Assembly: GCF_047495875.1 (NCBI RefSeq)
Contig: NC_092462.1
Location: forward strand, 34,604,523-34,668,522
Direction: 5' to 3'
DNA length: 64,000 nucleotides
Source of the DNA: Pithys albifrons albifrons
Lineage: Eukaryota > Chordata > Aves > Passeriformes > Thamnophilidae
The notes beneath the pieces were generated by a model, which did no database searches, had not been told where the DNA came from, and worked only from the letters and a program-made list of their open reading frames with translations. Below, in pieces: positions 47,229 through 61,560 of this stretch; position 1 is the first letter of the stretch; each line of letters opens with the position of its first letter. The position numbers and the translations under genes were made by a program.

Positions 47229-50200
47229 ATCCTTATTATTTTATTATTATTGAAAACTACAAAAAATATTACCTAAATTGCCTAACATCTTTGACAACTC
47301 CATCCTACCCTTCTAACAACCCCAAAGCATCATAAAAACAGATGCACTGGTAATTGATTTATTTCCTTAAGATCATAAATGTGGCCATGCAGAATATCTT
47401 CACGCATGAAGAAACTGGGGAACAACAAACCAAAACAGAACAATAGAACTTCCCTATATTTTTTTTTCTTTTTAAATATAACGTTAGAAAAGCAAAGCAA
47501 CTACTGAAACCAAAGGAAGAGATGTTCACATAAAATCCTTGCAGCAGTGTCCCAAATATTTTATTTGGAATGTCCACTGAGAGCTTCAAACATACAAACA
47601 CAGAGAATAGTATTCTAAAGCAATAAATGCGGTAGCTCTAAACATAGAAAGCATTTGGTACACTAATATGTGTACATCTGTTTTGAAAAAGAGAGTAGCT
47701 TTTTTGTTGGTTTTTTCCCCAAAGCCACAACTTGGAATTAAATGCAAAATCCAGGGTTTTGCCAAACAAAAGGTCTTTCAGGCCTTATATTGAAATTAGA
47801 CTAATGCAAAAATATGCAATCCCATTTGATGATTATTTTTGTTGACTTACATAGTCTTTAGTTAACTCTTGTACAATTCTGTATATCTAAAAAGGACAGC
47901 CCTTCTCAGCAAAGTTAGAAACATGATACCATCCTCTTATTTCTTTTAGTACAACCAACAGCTATTGCTATCAATAGTGTATGTGTATACTATGACCTAT
48001 CAGAGAAGTTCAGAAAACAAGATGTTTTTAAATGTTCAATCCAACTCTGCAAGAACTTGCCTGCTTCTTAAATAAGCATATGCAATCCATTATGGATGCA
48101 AAGCTCAAGATTATCATGGTAAAATCAAGATCTTGGATTTCAGCACTTCTCCCAGTAAGGATTCATGAAGTTGTAAATACAAAAGTTGTAAAGGCATTAA
48201 TATTAATGATTTACCCTCTGCCAATCCAGACTGCTTGAAATAACTTCAGCTCACAGAAAGCTCAGTGGGAGAAGAAACCATCTCTACGATGAGTGAGTAT
48301 ATACTGGAAGAGCCCATCATAGAAGACTGCCCTTCCAGAAATTGCTTTAGAAATAGGCTCTTGAAGGTGGTGTGGAATTAGTAAAATGTGCTAACAACAG
48401 AACGTAGCACATTTGGATGTTTGTTTTAGGTTTGGTTTGGGGTTTTTATTTGTTTGGTTTTTTTCCTGTGGGTTTTTTTTTCCTGTTTTTGATGGTTTGT
48501 TTTTTTAAATAAAAACAAGTTTTATTAGTCCTCCCTCATCAGACCATCACTATTTTAGCCATTGGCCATATCAGAAAGTGTAAAGTATAGTATCGAGAAA
48601 ATATGTAATCTAAAATGTATATGAGAAACAAAATATTTCTAAACCTGAATGCTTTTTTTTTATTATTTCAATGTTAGGTAGTGGTTCTTCTACTCTAATT
48701 TTATACAAAAAATTTATTCATGACTCAAACATGGAAAAAACCCCCCAAAACAAAACCCAAGGAAAAAAAAAGTAAAAAAATAAAACTGAAACAGAAGCTT
48801 CTGAATAGGTTAAATCCTAGCAAGAAAGCCAAAACAGAAGGAGATAGCACTTTCAAAGTCTTCATGTTTGTCAGATCACTTAAACTGACAGTGTTAAAGA
48901 AATAAAAATAGAAAAAGAATCTTCTACTGAGCCACTGAAAGACATTTCCAGAGGTTCACACATTTCTGACAGTGTTGCACTGATGGGGGCATGCTAAGTA
49001 CACAAAGAAAGTATCTTCCTTTTTAATATACACCTAGGAAGAGCTGTACTCATAGGATTAAATGAGGGGTTTCTCGAATCGTAAAACCTACTCTGCTCTT
49101 TTACTAATAATGTTTATATAGTAACATCATACAGAAATTTTACAATTAACATAGACATAGAGCTTTACACATTCAATAACTCTCCCAGGCATGACAGGTT
49201 TTGCACAGAAGCTCACTTTTCTTCATTATAGAAAAAAAGAAAAAGAAATAAGGAAAAATCATTTTTCTCCTACTACTGCTGCTGATTTCTACCATCAAAT
49301 CAATGAGATATCATCAGCTGCAAAACCCTCTTTCAGAGAATGTTAAAAAACACTCAGCTGTTCACATTACCTTTTTCCTTCCTTTAAAACAATCAAACAC
49401 CTGAGGCCGAGCTAATGGGAAATTACAAGTGCCCATATTATGTCAAAGAGAGGACAAAGAAAACCATATTGGCAGGAATCATGATATCGTTTCTGTGCCT
49501 TTGAGAAAGAAAAAGCAACACTGGGAATCTGCCTATCTCCTATGGTTTATCAGTAGTCTTACTGTTAGACAGTATTAAAACATATATTATGTAAGTACAT
49601 TAATGGGGATAAGAAGGTTGCTTAACCTCCCAAGATAATTATGTCTAATCTAGTTTCTTGGAAATATACTACCACAGACCAATTAGAGTATGTTCTCACT
49701 GGTTTTCCTGCTTATAAAATCCCTTCAATATACAATCTACATTCCTAACTATTTCTCCAACAAAGAAGCAAATGTATTTCAGAGTAACCCAGAAATGAAG
49801 AACTTAGTGTTCTTTTAAGTATATTAATCATTAATTATTCACTCTGTTCAGACATTCTGGTTGCTAAGTTCTAGCAAACATGAAGAGAAGTATATCTTGA
49901 GCACTGTTAGGCTTCAAGAACTTGTCTGATGAATTCAGTTCACCAATACAATACATTCTAATAAGGGAAACAAAACACAAATAAAAGTCATGCCTTTACA
50001 CAATAACATGAAGCACCTCCAAATAACAGCGGCTTTGACAAAACCTCAGATTTTCAAAGGAATTTATTATCTAAAAGTCTGTCACAGCCCTTAACTGTAT
50101 TTTGGCACCAAAATATTTAGCTATTCTGAGCTTAACTCTTGCCAGTTCCTGAAAATTATGTGCAGTGACTTAAAAAATGATAACTTTGCATCTTCACTAT

Positions 50201-51868
50201 TGTAAGGCCATATTTGCTCTTACTTTTGTGTTATTCCCTTAACTCAGGTGTAGATTTTGGGAGCAAATCACATCCTGAATATAAGGCTGTAAAATAACTG
50301 TCATAACTATGGCCTGAACTTCAGACTTTCCAAATCTAGACTTTGCTGCTCCCTGTGAGGCTGCAGAAGCTGCAATCTGCACTAGCTGTGCAAGAATTTT
50401 TCATCTCTATTACTTTGTTCCATGATTACTCCCTATTCACACCATCATAAACAGCCAGGGATCCATTCACTTCGTTTTGAGCAGAAAAAAGAGCTGCTTT
50501 CATGGCTACATTAGAAACAACAATGAATAATGAGTACAGTCCCATGAAGGATGGGACATGGGTAAACGTGTACTTCATAAATGGGAATGTTCAAGGTACA
50601 ATAACAAAGCTGTTAACAAAAATCTGTTATATAAAACTTGTTATATTTACTATAACAGTAACATAAAAATTACTGTGTTTTAATTAGGATTTACAGAAGA
50701 TGATATATTAATCAGAAAAGATAAAAATGTTGATCAATACATTTACTCCTTTATGTGTAGGGGAAAGAAAGGCATCTTGTAAATTATTTGAAGATTCACT
50801 ACTTTTCAAAAGAGCTAATTATGATTCATCTTTTTTAACAGCAACTTTGTAGCAAGACTTCAACCTTTTTGTGAAGAAACATAATGAACTTGCCATCACT
50901 ATTTTTCTCAGCTGAAACTCAGGATTTAAGAAGTTGTACTCTTTTGTGGAGGTCTAAGATTACTACTGTCTGCTTTAAAGGTTTGAAGCCTTCTAGAGAA
51001 CTATCAGTTTCATATTAATAAATAATATTAAAAGGCACTCAAAACTACCAAAACTGTGTTCTATATTTGTTTACTGCAATTCTGATTTATAGTAAGGAAC
51101 TGCTGTAAAGATTACAGTATACAATAAAACCTGTATCAGCCTCTCAAATGTATTCACAGTTTATTAGGGTTGCAAATTTTGCTGATTTACCTGTCCAACT
51201 ATTATTGTTCACTCTTAAATATCATCATAGCCTTTTGCATTTTGGAAGCAGAAGATATTTAAAGCTTTGAAACAGCAAACTGTGGAAAGCAAGACCAGAT
51301 TTTACAACTAGCGATACTGAAACAAATTTAAAAGTCATATAGTATTTCCAAGCGACTACCCAAATACTGTAATCTTTTGTGTAAAATAACAGGGTGTCTG
51401 TTGAAGCAAAACCAAAACCTGCACTCTCTGCAATGATCTGCATACTTGGAACTTTAATAGGCTTGGTTTACAGCATCTTTGTCTGATTTTACTACAGAAA
51501 AAAAAAGGAAACAAAATGTGTATAACACCAAATGTTTGCTGGCTTCTAGCCTTCTGCTACAGCCTTTCCCAGCAGGAGAAAGGAGAGAAAGGATAGCGGA
51601 ATCAGACGCAATGTATGCTAGTCTGTATCTTTTGTATCTCACAGATGATGAAAGTTTGAAGCACTAACCCTCAAAAGCGAACAAACATAACATTCTCATG
51701 TCATTGCTCGGATAAATTATTAAACTGCTATTCTGCTTTAGAAACAAGCATTAAAGTGTATCATTAGACAAAATGGAAACGGAAGGGCCTCCCTGTAGAA
51801 ACAAATACTGTGAAACTGCAGCTGGGTATAAAAATCACTTCAAATGAGAGATCTTTGTCAGGGGATAT
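47229..51868. other. AT-rich unique sequence, no gene seen
   Basis: A T/G-rich low-complexity stretch lies at about 48,420-48,515 and an A-rich one at 48,735-48,790. Short open frames have no recognisable product. Confidence 0.55.
51857..51868. repeat. Left 12-bp direct repeat flanking the 5S-like insert
   Basis: GTCAGGGGATAT here matches GTCAGGGAATAT at 52169-52180 at 11 of 12 positions. This is consistent with a target-site duplication. Confidence 0.5.
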
Positions 51869-52168
51869 GTATGTATGGCCAAACTTCGCGAACGAAGATT
51901 TGGGAAGGGCTGTCCCCACGTGGGTGTGCCCTTCCAGCCTGCGCAGTGGATTTTAGGTGAGGCTCAGCGTGCGCAGAACTGGCCCCCATCGTTTAACTCC
52001 TGAGGTTCATCTGCCACGGCCGAGCGAGCTTGGACAGTGACATTGAAGTCCTCAGGACTAGAACCTACAGCACCCGGCATTTCCCAGGAGGTCTCCCATC
52101 CAAGTACTAATCCGGGGCTGACCCTGCTTAGCTTCCGAGATCTGATGGGATCGGATGTCAGGGAGGCA
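51869..52168 (-). repeat. 300-bp GC/CpG-rich insertion with 5S rRNA-derived head (SINE3-like candidate)
   Basis: An island of high GC with many CpGs sits in AT-rich DNA, bounded by near-identical 12-bp direct repeats. Read on the - strand, it has a 5S rRNA-like head (about 52,168-52,063), a GC-rich body of ~190 bp not resembling rRNA, and a short CATACATACAT-like end. A 5S-derived head on a short body is the structure of SINE3-type elements, which are transcribed by RNA polymerase III. An alternative is a retrocopy of a longer transcript or a conserved non-transposon element. On the + strand the body holds a 42-codon ATG frame (51875-52003) of unknown meaning. Confidence 0.55.
52063..52168 (-). 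pseudogene. 5S rRNA-like sequence
   Basis: On the - strand, runs such as GATCTCGGAAGCTAAGCAGGG, shortened here to its recognisable core, then TTAGTACTTGGATGGGAGACC and CCGGGTGCTGTAGG match the 3' ~100 nt of vertebrate 5S rRNA in order. The internal promoter parts (box A AGCTAAGCAGGG and the box C region) are largely kept. The first ~10-15 nt and several internal positions are changed, so it is not a functional rRNA gene. Confidence 0.85.
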
Positions 52169-52180
52169 GTCAGGGAATAT

Positions 52181-53099
52181 ACACAAATAATATCTATCCA
52201 TCAACTGATTACAGGTAGATGAGTGTTGCTTTATTAACCAGTAATATACACTTCACATGGTAAATATCACCATTTTGAGTTAACAGCACTACAAAACTGT
52301 CTGCACTATCAAACAGCCTATACACTGAAATTAAACAAGGCACTGAAAATAGGAACTTTTCAATAAAGACTAAGTTTTGGTACATAACCTACTACAATTG
52401 AATGGAAGGAAGGTAAAGGGATAGCACATAAATTACTGAACAGTTTAATCAAAAAGACAGACAATCATAGAAGTTGCAGAAATCATAATGTAAAAACAAA
52501 GTAAAAAAATACAACTTCAGATGTTTACTCTTTAAATTCTTTTCCCCATACTCAGGAAACTTGAAATCACAAGAAAAATTATAATGTTACAATTAATTTC
52601 AGAATTAAATTTTTTGCCATTGTATGATGAAACAAAAAATAAATTAAAAATTAAGTCAGAGTGTATCCACAAGATATTCTGAAAGATTTTTTTTAAAATA
52701 AATACTGTCAGAAAGTGAAAGCAGTTTGTTTGTTTGTTTTTTTTAATGCAGTGATTTATTGATGTTGGTATAGCAGATTTACCTAGCAAATATTATCAAA
52801 AAAAGGTAAACAAAGAACTCCAAGTACATTTTTGTTTTAAATCTTTAGCACAATCAAAGCAAGAAATTTGTTCAGCTTTATTCAGGGGTATACCTGTATC
52901 ATCTCTTCTGAATCTTTTCAATTGAAAGACAGCGCTGAGCATTTGGGCCAAACAGTTAAAAGTTCAGCAAAACTGTTAGCAACAAAACCCACTTCCATAA
53001 TGAAAAGCGTTGAGCAACATCAACGACGAATACTGACAATTTGTTATCTGAGCAAGCTTCTTTTTTAAAAAATATATGTACATACACAGATATATACGT
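52181..53099. other. AT-rich unique sequence, no gene seen
   Basis: No recognisable gene or repeat. T-rich runs occur near 52,686 and 52,725-52,745. Confidence 0.6.
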
Positions 53100-53510
53100 G
53101 TGTCATGGGGTGAAGCTTCTCTGAAGGCACCATGCAGATAAAATGAGGTCTGAACTATAGGTATGCCCACCAATTAGATGACAAGTTGAAAAACAAATAT
53201 AATTGTGACTGATAACAAGTGCAAATGGCATAGGGAAGGCTGACCCAAATCCCTGCCAAATGAGAGGGTCTATCCCATTCCATGGGTTAGCTATGCAAGA
53301 AAAGAAAATAAAGCAGTCATACAACTTTATGCCCTTGTAACATAATCATGGTGAGAGGCCAGAAAATCAAAGTAGCTCAGGTAACAACCACTAATTGTCT
53401 TCAGATCCATGGGGGAAAAGTCAAAGAGATTAGTTGGGGGCTGTACGGTAATGCAGCAATTGGCAACTTAACCTGACCACCGAAGTGAGAAACCAATGAA
53501 AAGTGAAGAA
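53100..53510 (+). repeat. Copy B of an unclassified dispersed repeat
   Basis: Diverged but collinear with 13,368-13,720 on the same strand. It begins TGTGTCATGGGGTGAAGC. The element may extend to about 53,900, because the following sequence has an LTR-like texture, with a doubled 'caactgtcccttg-ccc' motif at about 53,644 and 53,670. Copy A cannot confirm that part. The family was not identified. Confidence 0.55.
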
Positions 53511-55879
53511 AGTGGCTATCAATGAGAAACTGCCTGTGGATGCCAAAAAAACATTCAGAAGGCTGAACCTGATGTGGAATAGCAGGCTACTCAAAAAAGC
53601 CAGCTGTAAAAACTAGGACTCAGCACATGGATCCTTTGGAGCAACTGTCCCTTGCCCCCAACCTAGACAACTGTCCCTTGTCCCCAGTGCTACTCAACTG
53701 GGTCAGAAGGGCAGGAGCCTTGACCAGTGGGTGTTTACTTAGAGTATGAGCAAGTTTCAGAGAAGTCTTACAACAGAAATTGCTGTCAACCTACTTTATC
53801 ATTTTGCTTAGCAATTTATTTTATATTCTTGTACTAAATGGTTTTATGCCATGGTGTGCTCCTGTTATTGTAGGTACCACACCCTAAATTCCCCTGTGAA
53901 AATACGTATTTTTATCTCTCTAGAAGGTCCTATATTATATGCAGAATTTCTCATATAAAATCCACATTAATATTTCTAAGAAATAACAATTACAGTGTGC
54001 ACTTTAGGCAGCCTCAAAATGCAATAATGTATTTGTTGAAAAATAATTCTGCCATAACCACATTTTGCCATCACCACATTTTAACTGTCTTACTGAGAGG
54101 TGGGAACCACTGGACCATCAGCTATTACAATTAAGAATCCTTAGCATCTTCTGTCTATTTAAAGTCTATAAGTTTCTTATTTCAAGTTGTGCAGGTTAAA
54201 ACATATTGGACACTGATTAAGTGGCACTTAGTATTAACTGACAATTCTGTAAATGCTGCATGCTGTAATACAACTCTGTGTTTAACAGTTATGTATTATT
54301 TCACAGGTATCATATGTACTTTTCCCTGTTGGAATCACTTACTCCAAATCTGAAAGCTAAGAATGTACTAGGTATCATGAAGTTTCATTTCTAAATGTCA
54401 TATAGGAAGAGAGGTATGGACTTTATGCAGTAATAAAGAATGAATAAGGAGAATGGGCAAATAATAATTATTTGATGTTTAGAAATATTTGAAAACAATT
54501 TCCCACTCATCAATTCCATGTACCCTAGGTAAAAATAATACAGATATTTTAAATGTTTGATCATGAGCTTCAACACAGTTTTCTGTTTGAAATGAGAGTT
54601 TTCTATTTATTCTTAATTATTTAATGGAGTTATTGCTTCATTTTCTTCAAGAAAGTTTCCTACTAAAATAAGCAAGAACTCAAAAAAGGTTAAATGTAAT
54701 TGTAGAAATATGTTCAAATGCCCAAGACACTGGTAAAAAGTAATTATGTCAGAGAATTACTATAATCTCTGACCCATGCCAGAGACTTCTGCACACACAA
54801 GTCAGACTCTGGAGACTTGCAGGCACATGCACATACACATACTTCACTCATCCAGCATCTGCAAGTTGCAGATTCTTGCTCTCCAGGTCATGAAAGTTCT
54901 ACAAACTCATAGTAATAACAGGATCAGTATGGTCACCTTTGTCAAGGAGCACCTTCTACCAGCTACTCAGCTGTGGGAGATTTTTTTAATAGCTTTTTCC
55001 TTTAAACCTTTTGCTCTTTCATGGAAATAAAACCCCAGAAATTTATAATTGGCCTTTCTGCTGTACACTTCTTTGTGGCCCATGCCTTTATTTCCTTTTG
55101 TGTAAGATAAATTTTATGGACCATCTACTCTGTGCACAGAGTGTTTAGAATTGTTTTTCATAGTGACATGCTCTGCTGTTTTTATATCCACAATTTTACA
55201 TGCATGACAAATAATTTCTATTCAGACAAATTTTCAGGTGCAGAATGAAGAAGTCCAATGTTTTGTAATGTGGTTTTTGGTGGCCCTAACATTATACCAA
55301 ATGCAATTGACTTTATGAGGACACCTGGTAAAAGTTCCCTGTTGCTTTGTGCATAAAATAGAACATGTCCTTTATCCTGAAATGCCACCCTCCTTCCATT
55401 TTTTTCCAAAATCAGCCTTTTCACAGTATTAAAAAAAAAAAAAAAAAGTAAATTTGGGCAAGCTTTTGCCCAAGGTTCAAATTTGCCAAAACCTGATTCT
55501 CTGTCACTCACAAGTAAATACTGTTCATGCAATTGATGATTACCTTGGAGGTTCTTTAAGTGCCTAACAGCCTCAATTTGTTACAATTTTAGAGAAATTT
55601 TATCACAGGATAAAATAGGTAGCTGCAGGAGGCATTGAAAAAACCCCACTTGAGATTATCATGAAGAACACAATCTCACAAATTGCTCGATCAGATGAAA
55701 AACAAACTCTATGTCACATAAAAATACCCCTGGCATAGAACTGATTTAAAATTCCTTATAGAACTAATTTTACAACCAAAATGCTTCCTAGATACAGTAC
55801 TCAATAACCAGAAATAATCAGACCCATTAGATGAAGCAAAGATACCAATAATGTAAAACAGCCAAATCCCATCATGTGA

Positions 55880-55970
55880 AAAAAAACAAACCAAAAACAA
55901 ACCAAAATCAAACCAAACAAACAAAACAAAACCAACCAAATAAAAAACCACACACACAAACCCCCAAGCA
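55880..55970. repeat. A/C-rich (CAAA)n-type low-complexity tract
   Basis: Repeated CAAA/CCAAA units with A runs, degenerate throughout. Confidence 0.8.
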
Positions 55971-58900
55971 CAACCTCACAACAGTCCCTTCTAACATTAG
56001 ATAGAACAGTAAGTCAAAAGATCACCCTAGGAAACTTGTGAGACTCAATATCTACAGAACAGAAGCTGTAGTACACAAGTAGCATAAAATTGGGAATAGG
56101 TATCGGCATTACAGGCCAACTGTCTAAGAACTCAGATATGCTGTTACATCACTTAAACTTACGTGACACATAATATTACATTTTTATTTTCAGTGTCACT
56201 GAAATGTCGGTTGTCAGTAATGTAAGGAGATATACAAATTATTTTGCAGTCTAAATGTTTGACTAGGTATATGGCAAGGTATATTTTGACTAATTACTTC
56301 ATTGAAGAGCTACAACACTAGCAGGGTTTGCTTGTTTCTATTTTGAACAGAATAATACCTCCCTACTAGTAGAAGTACAGCATTTGTTTCTTAAGTGTTC
56401 AATCCCTGTGATTCTAGCCAGTGCCAAATAGCCTGCCAGAAAGTGAATGTCAAACAGAATATGCTTGTGCACAATCAGAAATTACCAAGTATTAATGTAG
56501 GGCTTCCATGGAAAAAAACAAACAAGACCAAAAAGTACGTCACATTGAAGAGTTCAGTTAAACTTTAGTCAAACACATTTAACGTGCATTTAACTTATCT
56601 GCATGTTAAGTTACCATACAGAGATATCTATAACAATTGGCATTACCATTTTAGCACAAAACATTTTATGAATCAACAATTCAATTATCAGATGTTTAAA
56701 TTTTCGCCCAATTCAGGAAAAAATGAGCTTAGCAAAATACTGTAGATTAATAACTTTTTTCAGAACAGACACTAAAATGATACCTCGAAGGTCCATCACT
56801 TGTGTATGGCAGCATTGTGAACTGAACTGCAAATAGCAACAGCAGAGCAGCTATTCCTAGTTATGTCATAATCTATTTATTTAAGCTTAGCTATTTGACA
56901 ATAATGGTTACATTAGCTTCGGAGAGAAAATTGATTCTGTCATATGTCTCCTATAATCCAGACATCACCCAGACAGCAGCAATTCAGAAGTAGAGAGTTC
57001 TATATTAAAATTTTAAATTAACTCAAAATCTTTCTGTCCAGGTTGACTGGTGGCAGATGCTGACACTATGACACCTCTGGAAGTAAAGACTGCAATGCTC
57101 AACTCTTATTAAAGTTGTGTTATTAAGCAAGAATGCCAAATTTCTCTTAGAAAGGCATTGTCTTGCAATTATTATTAATTGCAGAGAAAAAGCCTGACGA
57201 CACAATCTGTGAAAATATGCAAAACACATTCTGAATAGTTTGACTTTTTTTTTTCAGTTTGAAATGTTTTGAAGTAGGTAATTCTGAATTACAATCTTTG
57301 AGATCATCATTTCTTTTAGGGTGATCTTTTTAACAGCTTGTACATTTGGTATTCACAGCACTAACCTTACCAGTCTACTAAGTTTTTTATTTTATCAGAA
57401 ATTACTACTATGAGCCTAATTGGAAAACCAGAACCTTGAAATAATTCATGAAAATGTTAAACTGCCCCTTCTACCTAACTGCTAAAACCACAGTGGAGCA
57501 GTAACATGAATAAAAAAATCCTCAAACGCTCCCACAATCAAAAAGGCCCTAGAAATTTCAAGAATGAGAAGCTATATCCTGGAGGCCATAAATATCAAGT
57601 GATACATTACTTAAGTTTCAACAGTTCTGCATCAAATTCTGCTATTATTCTTCCAACCTCTTCTAACTTATGATTTTTAGTTCTTACATGTTAATATCCA
57701 AAAATTTTAAATTGATAATGAAACAAGCAGTCCAAATTCTCAACCACACTCAACACATACACAAGAGAGAAGTGATTAACATTTCCATTCTAAACAAAGC
57801 TTAAAATGCCAAAAAACAAGGAGCTTCCGCATGAGAAGTAAGTTGATCCAAGCTGCACTGTATGCACAGAACTTTCACAATTCTGTCAGAACATTAAAAG
57901 CTAAAGGGCTTATTGTTTCCATGGAATTTTTTTACCTACAGGATCCACCCACAGGAAACAACACAACACAAGTCCCTTCAAAAATGGACTTCACTGGGGG
58001 ATTTCATGATGTTCTATGAAAGCAGAAGGAGCAGTGCCAAACTAATTTCAGAGCAGAAAAATGAAAGCACAGAAAAATATATGTGGAATTAGAATCAAAG
58101 TCAGAGCACTGTAAGGTGGTCCATCAAATCTAGTCCTTGCTACAATGATTGAGAAACAGCATTTATGGATCATGGAGGGAGAGGGAAGAAATACAGATGA
58201 AAAACTTCCACAAAAAGTAAGACTATTTTCATGCACTAAATGATTGGCCAGGGATCCTATGAAGAGGACCATCAGCAAACCACCACTCAGTACTTTCACT
58301 GTGGCTCAGGAGGGCCAAACCACACTACCTGCAGAGAGTGCCTACAGTGGGGATTTCTCACTAATGAGACTTGAAGCAGATTTCAGGCACAGCAGGCGGA
58401 CAGGCTGAGCTCAGAGCAGCACTGCCCTGTGCATGCTGTGACTTCCTTTCCTGACTGGAGGAGAATGCAGCAGCATCACAGAATCTTAACAGGCATTCCT
58501 GTCATTGCCCACCTGTAACAGTGATACAGCCCTGACACTGGGTTCGGAGAGACAACTCACGTTCCCACCTGTGTTTGATCTCCTGTATTCAGAGTGGAAG
58601 TCTGGAAGTGGTCAGAAAACTGGGAGAGCAGTAGAGTTTTCACAACATTCATGCAATCACTGTCCCATGCCATTCCAGCACTCTTCATTCTCTCATCCAG
58701 CACTGCAGATTGTGTCCTTCCAGGCACACAGTCTACAAAGTTACCAAAGTTACTCCTCTTTGGGCCATGTACGCTGCCTAATCACAACCATCTCTAGCTG
58801 CATCTGTCAGATGATACTGCATACTCAGAAATCTTGGTCCCTACTCACCAGCACTGCAGGGTTCACTGCTAAAAAGGCAGCCCATCTTCAGAACATATTT

Positions 58901-61500
58901 CACCAACAAAATGCACTATTTCCACAAGGTTTGTCCAATTAATCATTTGCACTGTGGTAATGGCTTGCCTACACCTGGAGAAGTCAAGTGATGAGAAGCA
59001 TTTTATTTTTCTCTCAAAGATGATGTCTGAAATAAATGGGAGGAGTATACTCAATGTAGATAAAACTCAGAAACACTAACAGTGTTCCTGTCTGACCTTA
59101 GCCCCACTTCATTTTGTTCCTGCACTGTGTACTTGACATTTACATCCTATACTGAAATGAAGGTTTCTGATTTCTTGCCCAGGATCATAAGGAGAAATAA
59201 GAGAGTGAAGTGCAAGCTGTATCTTCATCCCCCACGAACAAACAAAGCCAGTGCAACAGACTGCTGCATGAATGGTACAGTACAGAAAGGAAAAGTCTTC
59301 CTTTAAGCATCTGCAAGTGTGGTTTTTTAAGAGAAATTATGACAGCATGTTTTTGTTGTTTGGTATTTTTTCCATTTGGGTTGCCATTAGATCACAAATC
59401 TCTCTAATAAGACAAACACTTCTTTGAAATCAATAAGACATTACTGTAACTACTTGAAACTGTTTCAGCATGATGGTGCTGTAAAATATAGCTGTAATCT
59501 CAAATATATCTTGTGAGTAAACTAAAAGGGTTTCCTTTGGATCACATGTCAATGGATTCAGACAATTCATCCAATTGTTTCAAGAGGCCGTTTTCTTATT
59601 ATTGACTCTAAAATAGTCCCAAACTTCTATATTACATAGCTGGATGCATTTAGCTAATAATTGAGATAAATGAAGGTATAGACATCATGCTAATGACTGA
59701 AAAGTTTCATTCCACAACATGGATACAGTTAAAAACATATTCTGAATGAGGAAATGCTTCCATTGCCTACACAGACTGTTCCTGCTGCCACAATTTTAAA
59801 AGATAGCACTGATGAAAAAATGAAGTCAAGAGTCTTGTGTATTCAAAGCCTAGAAAACAACTACTAATACTTTAAAGTAGGCCAAGAATGATTCTCTATC
59901 TTCTTTTTGCAGTTAAATCATTCCACCCTAAAATGTGAAACACTGATGTTTAATAACAATAATTAACAACATAGAGCTGATGTTTCTAATAAAATTAGAA
60001 AGAAATCCAAATTAAATGAAATCTGAAGTCTAATATTTTAAACTTAGAGCCATTTTAGAGTAGGAGAGGGAAGCTCCAACTTTCAATGTATTGGAACTGG
60101 GAATTCCAGAGATAAAAGGAATTATGTGAGTTTTCTTCATGAGACTTGTAGTCAAACTTCAGCAGCACCACAAACATGCACCAGCAGTCTGTAAGCACTG
60201 GCTACAAACATAGTCAAAAGGCTACTGAGATATGGAAGCTTAAGCTTCAAATCCTTTATCAGTGAAAAGATCAATTTTAAAATCAATACTTGTATTTGAT
60301 GCCTAGTCAATACACAATAACTGAAATTGGGGAAATATATGGACTTTCCGTAAAAAGCCTGACAAAAATAATATGCAGTCTGTAGCCTCTGCATAATCTT
60401 ATCAAGAAAAGCAGCCTATAAAGAATTGAATTATCCCTAAGCATGCTAATAAAAGCAGAGCAAGCAATGTCTTATTTTCTAACTGGTAGCAGAGGAATGT
60501 TTTTTATTCACAAAAGTACTATAAAGGAACAGGTATCCAAAATTATTAAAAAAACCCTATCCTCTATTAGGTCACATTTGTCATTTCTCTCACTGCCATG
60601 AAATTGCTTGTCATAAGAATCATATGGCAGACCAAAATAATAACAGTTCCCAAACAGGGGCCAGAAGAGTTACTGATAAAGACCTTAATTTTCTAAAGCA
60701 TCTTAAAGATAACTGAGCATGTCACAGTCCAATTTATAGATGTACTTTGGGAGCACTTCAACCACTGAGCACAGAAGCACTCTATCACCATAAAAATACT
60801 TAAAAACTTCACCAGGAAGCAGTGTCTTATAACTGCAGACAATTGGATTTCCTTGCAAACATAGCATAGAAGTCCAAACCATGGTCATGTAAAGAAAAGG
60901 AGAATAACCTTTCTTTAGAGAAATACCATTCAATATTGACAATAAACAAATTAGAGATTTTGTCATAAATTGTATGTGACATCATGTCCAAGATGAGATT
61001 TACATTAAGGAAAACTGTGAAGGGAAAGCAATACATCACAGTACAACAGTAACCTGATTCATATACTTGAGCTTCACCTATCCATCCTGCCACTCCCATA
61101 CCTCTTGTTGAATATAAAACCATACCTCCAAGAAAGGCTATAATTACATGACTCTTTTCAGGCCGCTGTCTTTGAAAACAAACATCCTTCCCCTTTCTGT
61201 AGAAAAAAATCCAACAGTATTTTAGGCAATAAATGAGCACATCTATTTATCTGTTAAATTATACCTAAGAAATTTTGAGATTGTCAGCTAACCAAGCACA
61301 AAAACAAAGTCATCAATCTGGCTTAAGAGTAATTTCATCAATATCCTGCAATTCTAAAACTTTTATTCCTTGGATCACATGTCTTAAGCCATTTTATTAG
61401 CACTGGTATAAGTGACATTTTTCCATATCAGGAGTTACTCTATTTTTACCTGCTGGGAAAGCAATCAAAGCCTCTAACAAATTTAACTACACTAAATATC

Positions 61501-61560
61501 TAAAAAAAAAAAAAAATCTAAACAAACAAACAAAAAAAAAACCAACAACAACAACAAACC
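61501..61560. repeat. A-rich (CAA/CAAA)n low-complexity tract
   Basis: Poly-A followed by CAAA and CAA units. Confidence 0.85.

Noticed and set aside
52037..52222. 61-codon + strand frame over the 5S-like sequence
   Set aside because: It is an antisense reading of the 5S-derived segment, with no evidence of translation.
58505..58942. 145-codon + strand frame
   Set aside because: It begins with TTG, has no recognisable domain, and overlaps other frames in the same patch. It is likely chance.
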